The notes under the pieces: model-generated | What the model was told of the DNA's origin: nothing | Database searches by the model: none | The model's input: the letters and a program-made list of their open reading frames with translations, nothing else | Position numbers and translations under genes: made by a program | In this document: positions 1 to 11,100 of the stretch, piece after piece | Layout of the letters: every line of letters begins with the position of its first letter | Numbering within the stretch: position 1 is the stretch's first letter | Assembly: GCF_932274485.2 (NCBI RefSeq) | Contig: NC_065884.2 | Location: 23,111,622-23,175,621, forward strand | Length of the DNA: 64,000 bases | Origin: Patella vulgata | Taxonomy: Eukaryota; Mollusca; Gastropoda; Patellidae | Direction: 5' to 3'

Positions 1-380
1 CTATTCCAGCGGGACATTATGACGTATGTTGATGATTTCTTTAATAACTTTGATGTTTCAGTCTTGACTTACATATCACACACTTCGAGGATACATTGTG
101 TCGAAAGCTGAAAGCTGCTGTTTGGAATTATAGCCCATAAAGGGATAATGTATCTTAAAATGTCATTTTTAATTTTGCGGGAATGTCTTTTGGTGATGCT
201 CGGGGTCAACCCCTTGATGGTATACCCCAGAAATATAAGAAAGGGAGGTATTTTAAATTTGTTAAAAAATGTAATTTAATTTCAGCCGGGACCCCCCCCC
301 CCCATTGGAACGGAAATGCATCTATATGAAAACATAAAATCACCGTAAAACAAATTAATTTGATTTCTATTGTTTTGTAG

Positions 381-3143
381 CTACATATGGGTTTTGTGGA
401 GGCTTCAGCAGCTAATACTGTTAATTATTATGTCCTGTTTAATAATGAAAATGTACCAAACGACAGAACGGGCCTCAACTCCCTGCATGCTTCTATAGAG
501 GTGAGTATGATAAGGGATTAGTGCTTTTGTTAATCCAAAGGGCATGATTTTGAGTACGCAAAACTGTAATGAAACCACTGTCAATGCGATACTGTAATCA
601 ACTTAATTGCATCCTGTAATTTTAAATCACACGTCCCAGAAAAGTAGGATGTTAAATCCCATTTCATTTCATATCTTTTCCACAATATGTTCATGTGGTC
701 TTAAATACATTTGAAGTAATTATTACAAACGGTGAGTAGATCTACATGTATTTTACTATTATATAAATTTCAGATTGCTAGTAGTAGCAGAATCGTAGCA
801 TCCACTTGTGAATCTCTCAAATCATGGCATCCCCCACCAGCTGGAAGACATTCTCGTATTCTAAAACAAGGTATCTATTTTATTTGATATTATTTTGTCA
901 AATTTTAAAGGGATGCCTCAGCTTATAATTACTATAGAGACGATCCCTGAAACATTTATATTGCGGCATGTTTCATTGCCTGACAAACTGTTTTATATTT
1001 TATAGGTTCTGGCTGTCAGAAAATAACAGTACCAAATGGCTCGTTTGAAGTTGATAGCACTGATTGGCAGCAATATTCCGGTGGTTTTCAATACAACAAC
1101 GCACAAGCCAAGGCAGGTCAAAGGTCTATCAAAGTTACAAATGGTGGGGCTTCTCATAAATTCACATTTTCCCCAGCGTAAGTGATGTATTTGTATCTTA
1201 TTTTAGCGCCGTGTCGAAATGGCCATGTATTTTTTGGGTATATTTTAAGTGCAAAGCCAAGTTTACAGATAAACAAAGTACGGGTAGGAAAATCCTGTAT
1301 TGTTGCTACCACAGTAGAAATGATTGAATGAAATGGGGTTTAAATGCCGGGATAAAATGCTACTAGAATGATGTATTTAATTTCAGTCATTTGAGGGGGG
1401 TGGGTGGCCGAATGGTTAGCACGTGCGCGCTGTATCATAAGGTCTGTCATTGAGTCAACTGATATGGTTTCGATTCCCCGGTTGTACGTGACAAGGAGTA
1501 GGGTCGCATATCCAACCTCGTGGGTTTTCTCCGGGTCCTAGCGCAAACAAACTATTGAAAAAAAATTGAACCACAGGTTAGTCCCGAAATGACCTAGTTT
1601 GTGGCGAGTGGACGTTAAACTCCATCTCACAATCCTTCAAGACGCCACGTGTTAGTTCCTAAAAGCCCCCCCCCCCTATACCCTCTCTCTGTCTCTCTCT
1701 GTCTCTCTCTCTCTCTCTCTGTCTCTCTCTCAGGCTCCCTGTATCCCTTCTAGGCCCAGAAGAATCTTCTCGATATGTTTAGTCTCGATTCCCCGGCTTA
1801 ACTGGAAAACTGTGTCTAATGGAACTATAACCCAGTTCCCCCATGAACAAATTATGTACTGTGGATTCGAAAGTAAAACTCGATTTTCTGCCTTGTAACT
1901 AGGAGTGATCTTTTTGTTATATATTTTCAGTATTACAAAATTCACTCTTACTGGTTACGGTAAATTTATTGGAAATCCACGAACAGCCACTGCTGATTAT
2001 AGCTTGTATTGTGATATAGAGGTAATTTAATAAATTCTCTAGAATCTTCTTAACTAGATTCAAATATTGCTACAAAATAAATCGAGTGTAGGGGTAAATT
2101 ACCTCATTGATAGATATTTCATAAATATAGTAGGCCTAAAGATTACACTTTATTCTGAGAAATTTTCGAATATATGGTACACAGATTGCGATCCACGAAC
2201 AGATATCCGGATGCAATTTGTGTAGTTGCAGATTGCCATCTGTATAAGGGGCAATCTGTACAAGGGGGCAATCTTCCTTCAGCATAAAATAATTAGTTGG
2301 GGCAATAAATAGTAGCGGAGCGGGCAGGTTTATTTTGAATAACAACCATGAAAGTGTTTTGCTGTTTGACTTACATATCGACCCAGATTATCGCAAAGTA
2401 TCAACCGCTGCTAGCCTGGTGCACGTGAAATTCAAAGCATGTGGTTATTGGAGGTTAATACATATGTATTACCTTAACATCAACCCCTAATGATTTTACT
2501 GTAGGTTGATGCGATGGGGGCGGGGATATTTTCTTGAGGTGTGTAAATATATTTGTCAATCCATTTCAGAGAGCTGATGGATCTCACCTCTGGGGACAAA
2601 ACGCGCCATTCTCAACAGAGAATTCCAAGTGGCATCAAGGCATTCTTAACGTATATGACGCTCAGGTATTTCATTTGCTATAGGAAATCATATTAATGGT
2701 AAAGTCTGATCGAGATTTGAGAGATTTTGATATGCGATTACAATATTCTGTATCAACAATGGCTCATTTCGGATCAGTATAAAAGGTATATGGTCAACAA
2801 AACACACCAGCACCACGTATTGTCTTTACTAAAATGTTTTGACTGAACTTATTCCAATCGGAATGAATCCAAGCGGAGGTATTATCAACCAATGATATTT
2901 TTATTTTGGTTTCTTAATTAAATGTTAAATAATCAATTTTAGGGTGGATTAAAGTTGTGAAAAATCAGATATTATCTAAAATAATTCAAATGTTTGATGT
3001 TTTTTTTCGTTCATTTGTAGGGTATGAAATCCGCTAATTGTTACGTGTTGTACAGAAATCAAAATTCAGGGGAAGCATATTTTGACCAAATTGAAATGTG
3101 GAAAGTTGATGAAAACACAGACTTCTCTACTTGTAAAGTTTAA
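381..3143 (+). CDS. 3' part of a secreted-type gene with CBM-like (jelly-roll) repeat domains
   Basis: Exons read from GT-AG junctions and matching phases: 381-500, 774-870, 1006-1177, 1931-2021, 2570-2665 and 3021-3143, ending in TAA at 3141-3143 with AATAAA at 3151. The last four exons encode one domain: it starts with NGSFEVDSTDW, continues through KFTLTGYGKF, SLYCDIE and HLWGQNAPFS, and ends with GEAYFDQIEMW, then a short tail with a Cys. The order (NGSFE..W at the start, YFDQIE near the end) resembles carbohydrate-binding modules of the CBM4/9 type with a galactose-binding-like fold; this is inference from motif order. Exon 381-500 (YVLFNNEN... LHASIE) looks like the end of a preceding, diverged copy of the same domain, so the protein probably has tandem domains; 774-870 is a linker rich in Ser, Pro and basic residues. 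The gene continues upstream of the window: no start codon or signal peptide is visible. Bases 1-105 are also open in one frame but I could not connect them. Gene structure is fairly sure, function is not. Confidence 0.72.
1395..1628 (+). mobile_element. tRNA-derived SINE, family 1
   Basis: Left end has a tRNA-like head: box A-like TGGCCGAATGG at about 1406 and box B-like GGTTTCGATTCC at about 1468, spacing suited to a class II (Ser/Leu-like) tRNA. Then comes a central domain (GTGGGTTTTCTCCGGGTCC) shared by all copies, and a 3' end reading GTCCCGAAATGACCTAGTTT then GTGGACGTTAAACTCC, followed by a CT-rich stretch. It sits in an intron of the CBM-like gene. At least ten copies occur in the window in both orientations. 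Confidence 0.8.
1681..1732. repeat. (CT)n-rich microsatellite
   Basis: Runs of CT interrupted by GTCTCT, directly after the poly-C end of the SINE insertion, inside an intron. Confidence 0.8.
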
Positions 3144-3531
3144 TCTTTTCAATAAACTGATTACAATCTATTGTTTCATTTTTCTATTTAATATAAAACT
3201 TCTTCCTGTATTTACACTAACACTTTATGTTTTGCTAATTAACATATGAGTTAAATATCTTGTTGATTTCTACTCTTATCTATATATTATTTATAATCTG
3301 AACTTTAGGAAAGAAAGAACGTAGGATAGTGGGTTAGTATATGTTATGATTCTTATCACTCATAATATAAAAATCACACTATTAGTATTATTTTTATCCT
3401 CAGTATTGTTTATTACACCAGTATTATTTTACCATTAGTATTATTCTTAGGATTATTACTGATCATTGGTGTGATTATCACTAGCGGTACGTATCATTAT
3501 TGATACCTTTAACATAAGTTTTATTTATCAT

Positions 3532-3777
3532 TTGTGTCGAGTGGACGTTAAACCCCATTTCTCTCTCTCTATTCATCATTAGTATGGCTTATTGGGGGTG
3601 GGGGGTTGCTTGTACGTGACAAGGAGTATGGTCGCCTGTCCAATCTCGTGGCTTTTCTCTGGGTTCTCCCCCCCCCCACACTGCTAAAGAACCCTACGCG
3701 GAAGTGAATTAATGACAAAATTGAACCATATGTTAGTCCCGAAATGACCTGGTTTATGTCGAGTGGACGTTAAACCC

Positions 3778-3808
<31 letters not shown>

Positions 3809-3810
3809 AT
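3532..3810 (+). mobile_element. Two partial SINE family 1 copies with (CT)n tails
   Basis: 3532-3575 is only the 3' end (GTGGACGTTAAACCCC plus TCTCTC). From about 3593 a second copy lacks the tRNA head but keeps the central domain and the 3' end (ATGTTAGTCCCGAAATGACC, then GTGGACGTTAAACCC), finishing in (CT)n at 3783-3808. Both lie between the intact and decayed CBM-like copies. Confidence 0.7.
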
Positions 3811-4093
3811 TTATTAGTATGATTTATTCGCAAGGATAGACTTTATGGAACACTAAATGAATACAAGTTGAAGAAAATCTCTGTATTAACCGGAAATAGA
3901 TATAAATCCGATGAGAAATGGAGAATTAAGGTAAACGATGAGGAGAAAAATTTTGTTCATCACGGATCAGTAAAAATATGTATGTAAATTCATTTGAACC
4001 CATTAGATAATAGTCAAATTAGATTCTGTCATGTTCAATATACTACGTGTAAAATTTATATAGCCAACATATGTTAATGTTTTATTACCACAG

Positions 4094-5542
4094 GTACCAG
4101 TTGTAAGACAATAACGTTGCCGAACAGTTCATTTGAAGTTAATAATACTGACTGGCTCCAATATTTAGAAGGTTTTCAATACAGCCCTGGAGCTACTGAA
4201 GGTCAGAAGTCAATAAAGGTCACAAATGGTGGAGCCTCACAGAAGTTCATATTTTCACCAGCTTAAGTAATATTTTCAGTCGATTTTAGTATCGTGTGTT
4301 AGTTAATGCTTCTGAGAATTTATTATCAAACATGCTTGCATTGTTCTGCTAATCAAAAGAAGAAACCTCGTTGAACCCTAGACATAACTAAACAATGATA
4401 AATTAAGGTGCTTAAAACTTTAATGACTTCATTTTTAATTTTTACAAAAATTTGTAATACATGAAATGTGTAGCGTCATGTATAAATGACCTGTAAAATT
4501 CTTTGAAAAAATTTCTGTTTTGTTCATCAGTTGGTTTAATAGAGGCGAGACATTGGGTTGCTTGAAATCGCTTCCGAATTTTGCTGTTATGATCAACGTA
4601 ATTGGTTGAGTTTGTTGAGCTCTAGTCATAATAAGGAAACATATTGTAATGATCTACTATAAATTGATGGACTAGTTTGCATCAGATAATCACCAATGAT
4701 TCGTTCTCTAACCAATGCCTTTAAATGTTGTCTAATAAACACTACATGTACTATATCTTATCTTTCAGTATCACCAAATTTATTTTAACTGGTTACAGTA
4801 AATATAACGGAAATACACGTACACAGTCTCCCAAATACAGCCTTTATTGTGATATAGAGGTAACACTCCTTCTTGTTGTAAAGCGAGAGCGGGGGTGGGG
4901 ATGGGATGAAGAGACAGAGAGGGGGGGGGTCTATGGAGAAAAGGAGGGGGTGGCAGGGGAGAGCAGAGTGGGTGCTGGGGGAGATTTTAGTGTCTAACAC
5001 CTTATGTGGCAGATTCTGGAAATGCATTATTTCAAAGAGCCAAGAATTATATTTCTTAAAGTCACTGCGACTGCTGTGTTTCATTATTTCAGAGAATCGA
5101 TGTCTCTTATCTATGGGGACAGTACGCGCCATTCTCCAACACGGAATTACTGGCACAGAGTCATTCTTAACGTGCATGTACCACAGGTATTCCATTTTTT
5201 CTTCTAGTAAATTCATCAGTTTACAAAATGTTCAAACTAGACGATATTTGCTTGAATTTTTGACAGGAAATTCTCTACAATTCTCTAAAAATAAGAAATA
5301 ATCCTGTTCTCTATTGATCGTCATGTTAATAAATGCTTCTTTTACCATTTAGCGATTTCACCCACCAAATGGTTCCATCAATAATGATTATACAATGTAT
5401 AACTTCTTTGAAATAGTAACGGCATTTTCAATTAATTATATTTCAGGGTATGAAATCTGCTAATTGTTACATGTTGTATAGAAATCAGAATTCAGGAGAA
5501 GCATATTTTGACCAAATTGACTTCTCTACTTGTAAAGTTTAA
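4094..5542 (+). pseudogene. Decayed tandem copy of the CBM-like C-terminal domain
   Basis: Four exon-like pieces match the last four exons of the gene just upstream: 4094-4262, 4769-4859, 5093-5196 and 5447-5542. Key motifs are recognisable (NSSFEVNNTDW, KFILTGYSKY, SLYCDIE, GEAYFDQI). It looks dead. The donor after 4262 reads TTAAGT instead of GTAAGT, which also puts a stop directly after the first piece. The third piece is shifted by two bases before its end. The last piece lacks 27 bases (EMWKVDENT in the intact copy), a deletion that keeps frame. Exons equivalent to 381-500 and 774-870 were not found between the two copies. The alternative, a set of alternative 3' exons of the upstream gene, is weakened by the lost donor and the frameshift. 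Confidence 0.7.
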
Positions 5543-6159
5543 ACTGTTTTGTTTCAGATAAAATCTGAATTCTTTCCATTGATATAGTGCCGTGTCTTTT
5601 TGATGTGATGGTCTTATATGACTTTAATACCCCCAAAATTGCAAAGTGGTGCGTGGGAAGACAACATGAAACGCGCATCTGTTCATGTTTTATAGATCTA
5701 TAGTCCTACTATATAATAGGCTATCTGCATAATATTTTGATTAATATTATTGACATTATACTGTGTTTTTAGTTGATATAATATGTATTCTATTTTATCA
5801 TATTAAAAATGGGTTGTACTTTTCCAATTATTGTCGACCTGCATCGGTCAATGAGCTCTGCACAGTCCCTCGATCCGCCGCTGATGGTCGAAAATGACAA
5901 GTGGTGGCTGTTAGCGGCCATTCTAAATTCACGACTTTAGGGTTGTGAAGGCGACAACAAGTCGACAACATCAACCAGCCAACAATACAAAATAACCCGA
6001 CAATCGTCGCCTTCATTTTGTCGACTTGTCGCCTTCGACTTATTCACAACCCAACAAGTCAAGAATATATAATTTCCGCTAACAGCACACCATACAAGCC
6101 ATACAATGCTCCAAATTTCTCAATAAAGTTGTTTTCCGCGTATGTTATCTTGTTGTTCT

Positions 6160-6325
6160 GGGCCCTTATTCACGAAAACTTAAACTAAGATAAAATCGAA
6201 ATTTTAAGAAATACTGCAATTCGATTGGCTGACCAGTAAAATCAATTTGCATATATCCAATGAAGTTGCAGTATTTCTTAAAATTTCGATTTTATCTTAG
6301 TTTAAGTTTTCGTGAATAAGGGCCC
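6160..6325. mobile_element. Hairpin MITE with perfect 60-bp inverted arms
   Basis: The left arm 6160-6219 (GGGCCCTTATTCACGAAAAC...) and the right arm 6266-6325 are exact reverse complements over 60 bases, with a 46-base loop. If the termini are taken as GGCCCTTATTC, the flanks carry a 3-bp direct repeat CTG. A 3-bp duplication and GG-CC termini would fit a PIF/Harbinger-type non-autonomous element, but the family is uncertain. The remaining DNA between 5543 and 7060 shows no convincing gene. Confidence 0.75.
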
Positions 6326-7110
6326 TGAGTATTAAAATAGGATGTTGTTGGGTGCTATTGAGTAGTTATTGGATGTTACTGGGTAGTTATTGGGTATATA
6401 ATTCAACGCGCCTCGGGTATAGATGAAAAGTAAATAATCACTAAATTTGGAATTCTACAGTAAATTGAGGAATTTACTCTCGGGATTATTAAAGATGCAT
6501 TATGTAAGATTTAGATTACGAGCTTACAGTTCTCTCCATAATAGTTGAAAATAGATAAATGCAGAATGAATATATTGAAAATTTCATTCAAATTTACTTT
6601 TTTTCTGAGGCAAGTTATCACTGTTTGTAGTTTTGATTGTTTATTATCATAACCACGGTACTGGTATATTCGAGACCTAGCCCCGCTTCTCCATTTTTAA
6701 ATAAAGTCATTAAATGACCGAACCGTTCGGAGCCATCCGATGACCTAGAGAGTTGAAGATGGCCTTGTGATGTTAATAAATGTCTTATTAATGATTTATA
6801 TAGCATTTAAGGTCTAAAGAAATAACTGCATCAGGCAGATTTAGCTCTTGAGTAATTTAATAGACGTTCCTTCAACCTACGAAGAGGGTTGATTTCAACA
6901 TAATTATTTTGTTTTTATGTTTCAAATCATGGACCCACGAGGTAATTCAAGAAATATAAAATTTCTACAATAAGACACAATTTGTTCACTCCAACATACA
7001 AAACTACATGCATTTAGGTTATGGCTTTAATAAACTGTCCAGTTAGTCCGTGTATTTATTTGGCGGCTACAAGACGATTTTTTTTTTCATCACCGCTATT
7101 GATAAGATAA

Positions 7111-7412
7111 CGAAATGAAATACGATTTAACGTCCTACTTTTGTTCACCAACTGGGCTAATGGAGATATGTTATGAGGGAACTTTTGCCCGGACAGCGGC
7201 ACTACGACCTTCTCTTATTTCGAATTCCAACTGTCAACCTGGGTTCGTTTACATAACATGTACGCGGGATCTCGGATAGTCCCAACAGAACGACTAGACA
7301 CCGCCCCTGTCCAGCCCTATACGACTTGCACCCAATCACAAAGGGAAAAAACACGATGGAACTCCTGGTCATTGATCTAGCGTCTTAACCACTGGGCCAC
7401 CGCGGCTCCCCG
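7111..7412 (-). mobile_element. tRNA-derived SINE, family 2
   Basis: Read on the minus strand it starts with a tRNA-like head (GGTGGCCCAGTGGTTAAGAC) and ends with GTTAAATCGTATTTCATTTC. Shared internal motifs include GTCCAGGCAAAATTTCCCTC-like and CGCCGGAAAATCTGGAT-like segments in fuller copies. It lies just upstream of the G1 promoter region; equivalents lie at the same place in the other three blocks (20471, 32972, 41139), so it was present before the blocks multiplied. Confidence 0.7.
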
Positions 7413-7730
7413 ATAGGACAGCAAATCAAACCAAACCATGCCGATTTTTTGCCGGAGATAATACACAACTGTATTCAATGAATATTCGCAGATAATATTC
7501 ATTAGTGTAGCCATGGCTATGCTTATATGGTACCAATTAGACGAGCCGATCGAGGTACACAAATATTGAGTATTATGCTTGAAGTAATTAATCGAATATT
7601 TTTAAATCATTTTTTAAAATGACTTGTTTAAATTTTCATATTTCAATTTCTAAATAACGTACAAAGCTTATACTAAGAAATAGTGACAGAAAATAACGGC
7701 ACGAAGTTCTAAACGTCAGAAGAATAATCA

Positions 7731-7804
7731 CATGACGTCATAATCATAAACCCAGCCGCTCTTCTAGAAGATAGGAAGTGTTTCCAAATTTTGTTCGATT
7801 TATG
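7731..7804 (+). promoter_or_regulatory. G1 promoter-like core and 5' non-coding exon
   Basis: Contains a full palindromic CRE, TGACGTCA (7733-7740), and a heat-shock-element-like dimer TTCTAGAA (7762-7769), then AGGAAGTG (an ETS-like core). The segment ends in ATG followed by a GTAAGA donor at 7805. The same arrangement occurs upstream of G2, G3 and G4. Transcription start is not determined; use as a promoter is inference from motifs, position and the donor that follows. Confidence 0.55.
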
Positions 7805-8136
7805 GTAAGACATTTTAGATTTTATCTAAATTTTTAACATGCAGGTTAACTAAATTTTGCTTTCGGACAGACTATTTAATTTTGTCGCTTTTAGAAAGAA
7901 ATTTGTCCGAAAACCATGCATTTTACATCCTTGTAAAATGCGTATTAATTGTTTTATTACAAGCACGCTGATATATTATTATTATTATTATTATTATTAG
8001 CATATTTATAATGCGCCCTTTCATATAACATGCTCATGGGCACTTTACAAACAATGTAATCATAATAAACAACAAGATTATGGATAATTAAAATTAATGA
8101 CTTGTTATTAATTTCAGGAATTTGTTTTGCAAGAAA

Positions 8137-11100
8137 ATGATGACTTTTAATACGGGTGAGCTTTAAACTTCTATTTGGATTACAATATCAACATAGGCGT
8201 ACAGGCTCGATGAATGTTAAGTGGGGTGGGGGTGGGGGGGTCAGAACCTAGCATTAAGACGGTTGTATTAACATTTTCTATCGTAAAACCTCATATAACT
8301 TTTCCTCATCATCGGAATTTTTAGTGAGCAGAAATTTGCCTGTGTATCTGTTATCGCTCGTTACTTTAGTCAGTTATATAGAGGGATAACTCGTGTTTGC
8401 CGTTTGCTTTTGTCACTTCCGTTTCTTGAAATCTTCGTTACGCACCTATCGTAGCAATGATCTCTGTATTAAAATTATATTTGGAACGTGTTTAACCAGT
8501 TCTACCATAAATGTGATAATGGCTGACACCAACATTGTCCTTAAAGGGCCATCCCGATTTTAACAGACACTCGGAAATAAATGTTCGTGTTCGTATGAAA
8601 TTTAAGCGCCCAAAAATATAGGAATGGTGTATTTATTTATTGCTCATTCATTTGGACGTGAACGTCAAAATCGATTATCCGGGAGCGTAACCTTTTTAAG
8701 ATTTCTGGTCAATTTTTTCATTGGGTGACCTGATAATCGATTCCTCTCCTTTAGAGGTCTATACAATGAATGACCCATGTGCTGTACTTGATAACGAAAG
8801 ATAAATGTCACCTACACCTTATTTTTATAAAATAAAAGTCTGGTTTTATCAAGACACTGTATATTACAGCTTGGGACACCGGTCTCCATTTCTAGATAAA
8901 GACGGGTTTAAGTTGTTAGAAAACGTATCACGTATATTGAGTTAGCTGCTCGGCCCTAAGGTAGGGCTTTTAACACAAAATTATGCAGTTTTATTTTTCA
9001 AAATATAATCGAGAATGGCCCTTTAATGCCGTCACATGTGTAAAAAGAAAATAGATATTTGAGTAACTCCATTGGTGAATAAGTATGCTGCTAATAAACA
9101 CGTCAGTACGATTTCAAAATCAGAGAGGCACTTTAATCAAATCATTCTAGAAAACGACTTACTAAATGGATCAAAGCAATTTTTTGTTAACAGTATGTTG
9201 GCACATTAGTGATTAATTCATCACAATTCCAAGACATTACGAGAAGGTTTAGAGTCTGTACACAGTCTATATACATCAGTATCTGGTGTCCGCGAGTGTC
9301 AATACAGCAGCGCAGCGTCTGTACATGGGGTCGACCAGGCGATTGATGAACGCAATTGGCACCTGGAACCACACTCTCAGAAAAGCTTGGCGCAATCAAT
9401 CGGCTGTGTTTGTTCTCGGTACGACGTTATTAAGTTTCCACTGAATTTCATCCCAAAGATGTTCAATCGGGTTTAAGTCTGGGCTAAGGGCTGTCCAGTG
9501 CATAATGTTGACACCGTTCTGCTGCAGAAAGTCCCGAGTAACTCTGGCGGTGTGGGCACGGGCGTTGTCATGCTGGAAAACGTTGTTTCGATGACGTGCG
9601 AAATGTGGTATGATATGGGGTCTGAGAGCTTGATCGATGTAGCGCACTGCTGTGACGCCACATCCTCTCCATGGACCAAGATTTTGGAACACAACAGGAC
9701 CCCCTCTCTGGTTCAGGCCGATTCCACCCCAAACCATAATGCTTGGACCTCCCCATGAGTCTCGTTCCATGACACATTGGTCAGAATAACGCTGGCCACG
9801 TCGACGCCATATTCTGGTCCTGCCATCTGTAGATGATACGCAATACCGACTTATCTGTGAACAGAACAGTTCTCCATTGCGTGTGTCGCCAGTTCTGGTT
9901 TTGTTGGGCAAACTGTAGACGTTCACGTCGATGGCGAGGGGTGAGGATCGGTCCACGGTAAGGTCTACGGTAATGGATGTGCTCTCTGGTGAGACGTCGG
10001 CGCACTGTATCGGTACTGACGAATCTTCCGTGTGTTCCCACTATCTGACATGCTGTCTCAGATGCCTGTGTGAAGGGATTCTCCACGTGCTGTCGCACAA
10101 CATGGCGGTCTTGTCGCCTTGTGGTAACCCTTGGTCTACCAGTGGTGTTGGTAGCCCGAAAGAGTTGCTTGCTGAAACCTGTAGATGGTCCGAACATTGA
10201 CCTGGAAGTGAGTCGAGTCTTCCAAGCGCCTGGTTCCTCTGATTTGTCGTGAGTTGTGGCATGCTGCTGACGTTGTAATGTGAATGATTCAATCAGGTAT
10301 GGGGTGCATTTTATAGGGCTGGTCCCGGTGAACAGCAGTTGCAGCGTGAGTTACATGAAAATCATGGAGAACGCATTACCATCTCAGAAGTCAGGTTGTG
10401 ATTTTGAGAACATTTCCCGGGTTCAATTCTGTTTTTGGGAAGGAGTCTTATTGCTCAGGTAAAGTCGGAGATGTGGTCACAAATATACAATAAAAACATT
10501 TGGCAAGTTTTATGCAACGCGTCTATTCAGAGTAACATACCAGCCTGACGTTTCTTTTGCTGCTCAGTATAATATATAATAAAAAAAAAAGACGGCGTGT
10601 GAAATTGTAAAATTATGTACAACATCAACGATATTGGATGATGACGTGACTTTTATTTTTTTTAATAACCAGAAGCCGTGTCCTCTTACCAAGATAAATC
10701 TAGAAATATTGTGGTTGTTGTTCTTGGTATTTAACGTCCGCTTCCACCGAAGGGGATATCGCAGACAAGTTTTTTTCTATTTTCATTAACTTAGCGCACA
10801 TGCAGGGGTCTTTCCTGTGGGGGGAAACCGGGGTACCCGGAGTAAACCCACGAGGTTGAGAAGGCGCCCCTATCTCCAAGCCACATAAGCTCACACCAGG
10901 GATCGAAACCACAGCCGCATGCCAGAGGTGACCGGCCAGCTATTGGTCGAAGCGTGACACTCTAGCCCACTAGGCCATCCCAACCCCCCTAAATCTAGAA
11001 ATATCAGATTTCATTATTTATACATAAAATGTTCCTGTGATGCATAGACGTACGGGGGGCGCAGAACCTGAAATGCCCGAAAAACTTTCGGGTTACAGTC

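Noticed and set aside
1-105. Open frame at the window start that could be an upstream exon of the CBM-like gene
   Set aside because: A donor at about 38 would give a phase that hits a stop in exon 381-500, and no other junction fits.
1396-1480. Possible class II tRNA gene
   Set aside because: Box A and B motifs belong to a dispersed SINE head present in many copies; no tRNA acceptor stem pairs up.
4785-5301. Longish ORFs on both strands (143 and 131 aa)
   Set aside because: Shadow of the decayed CBM-like exons and a G-rich low-complexity intron; frames cross the recognised splice sites.
9498-10252. Plus-strand ORFs over the Tc1 element
   Set aside because: Antisense shadows of the transposase on the minus strand.
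9186-10560. Terminal inverted repeats and TA duplication for the Tc1 element
   Set aside because: Only short chance matches (AACATAC) found; the ends seem lost or too diverged to place.
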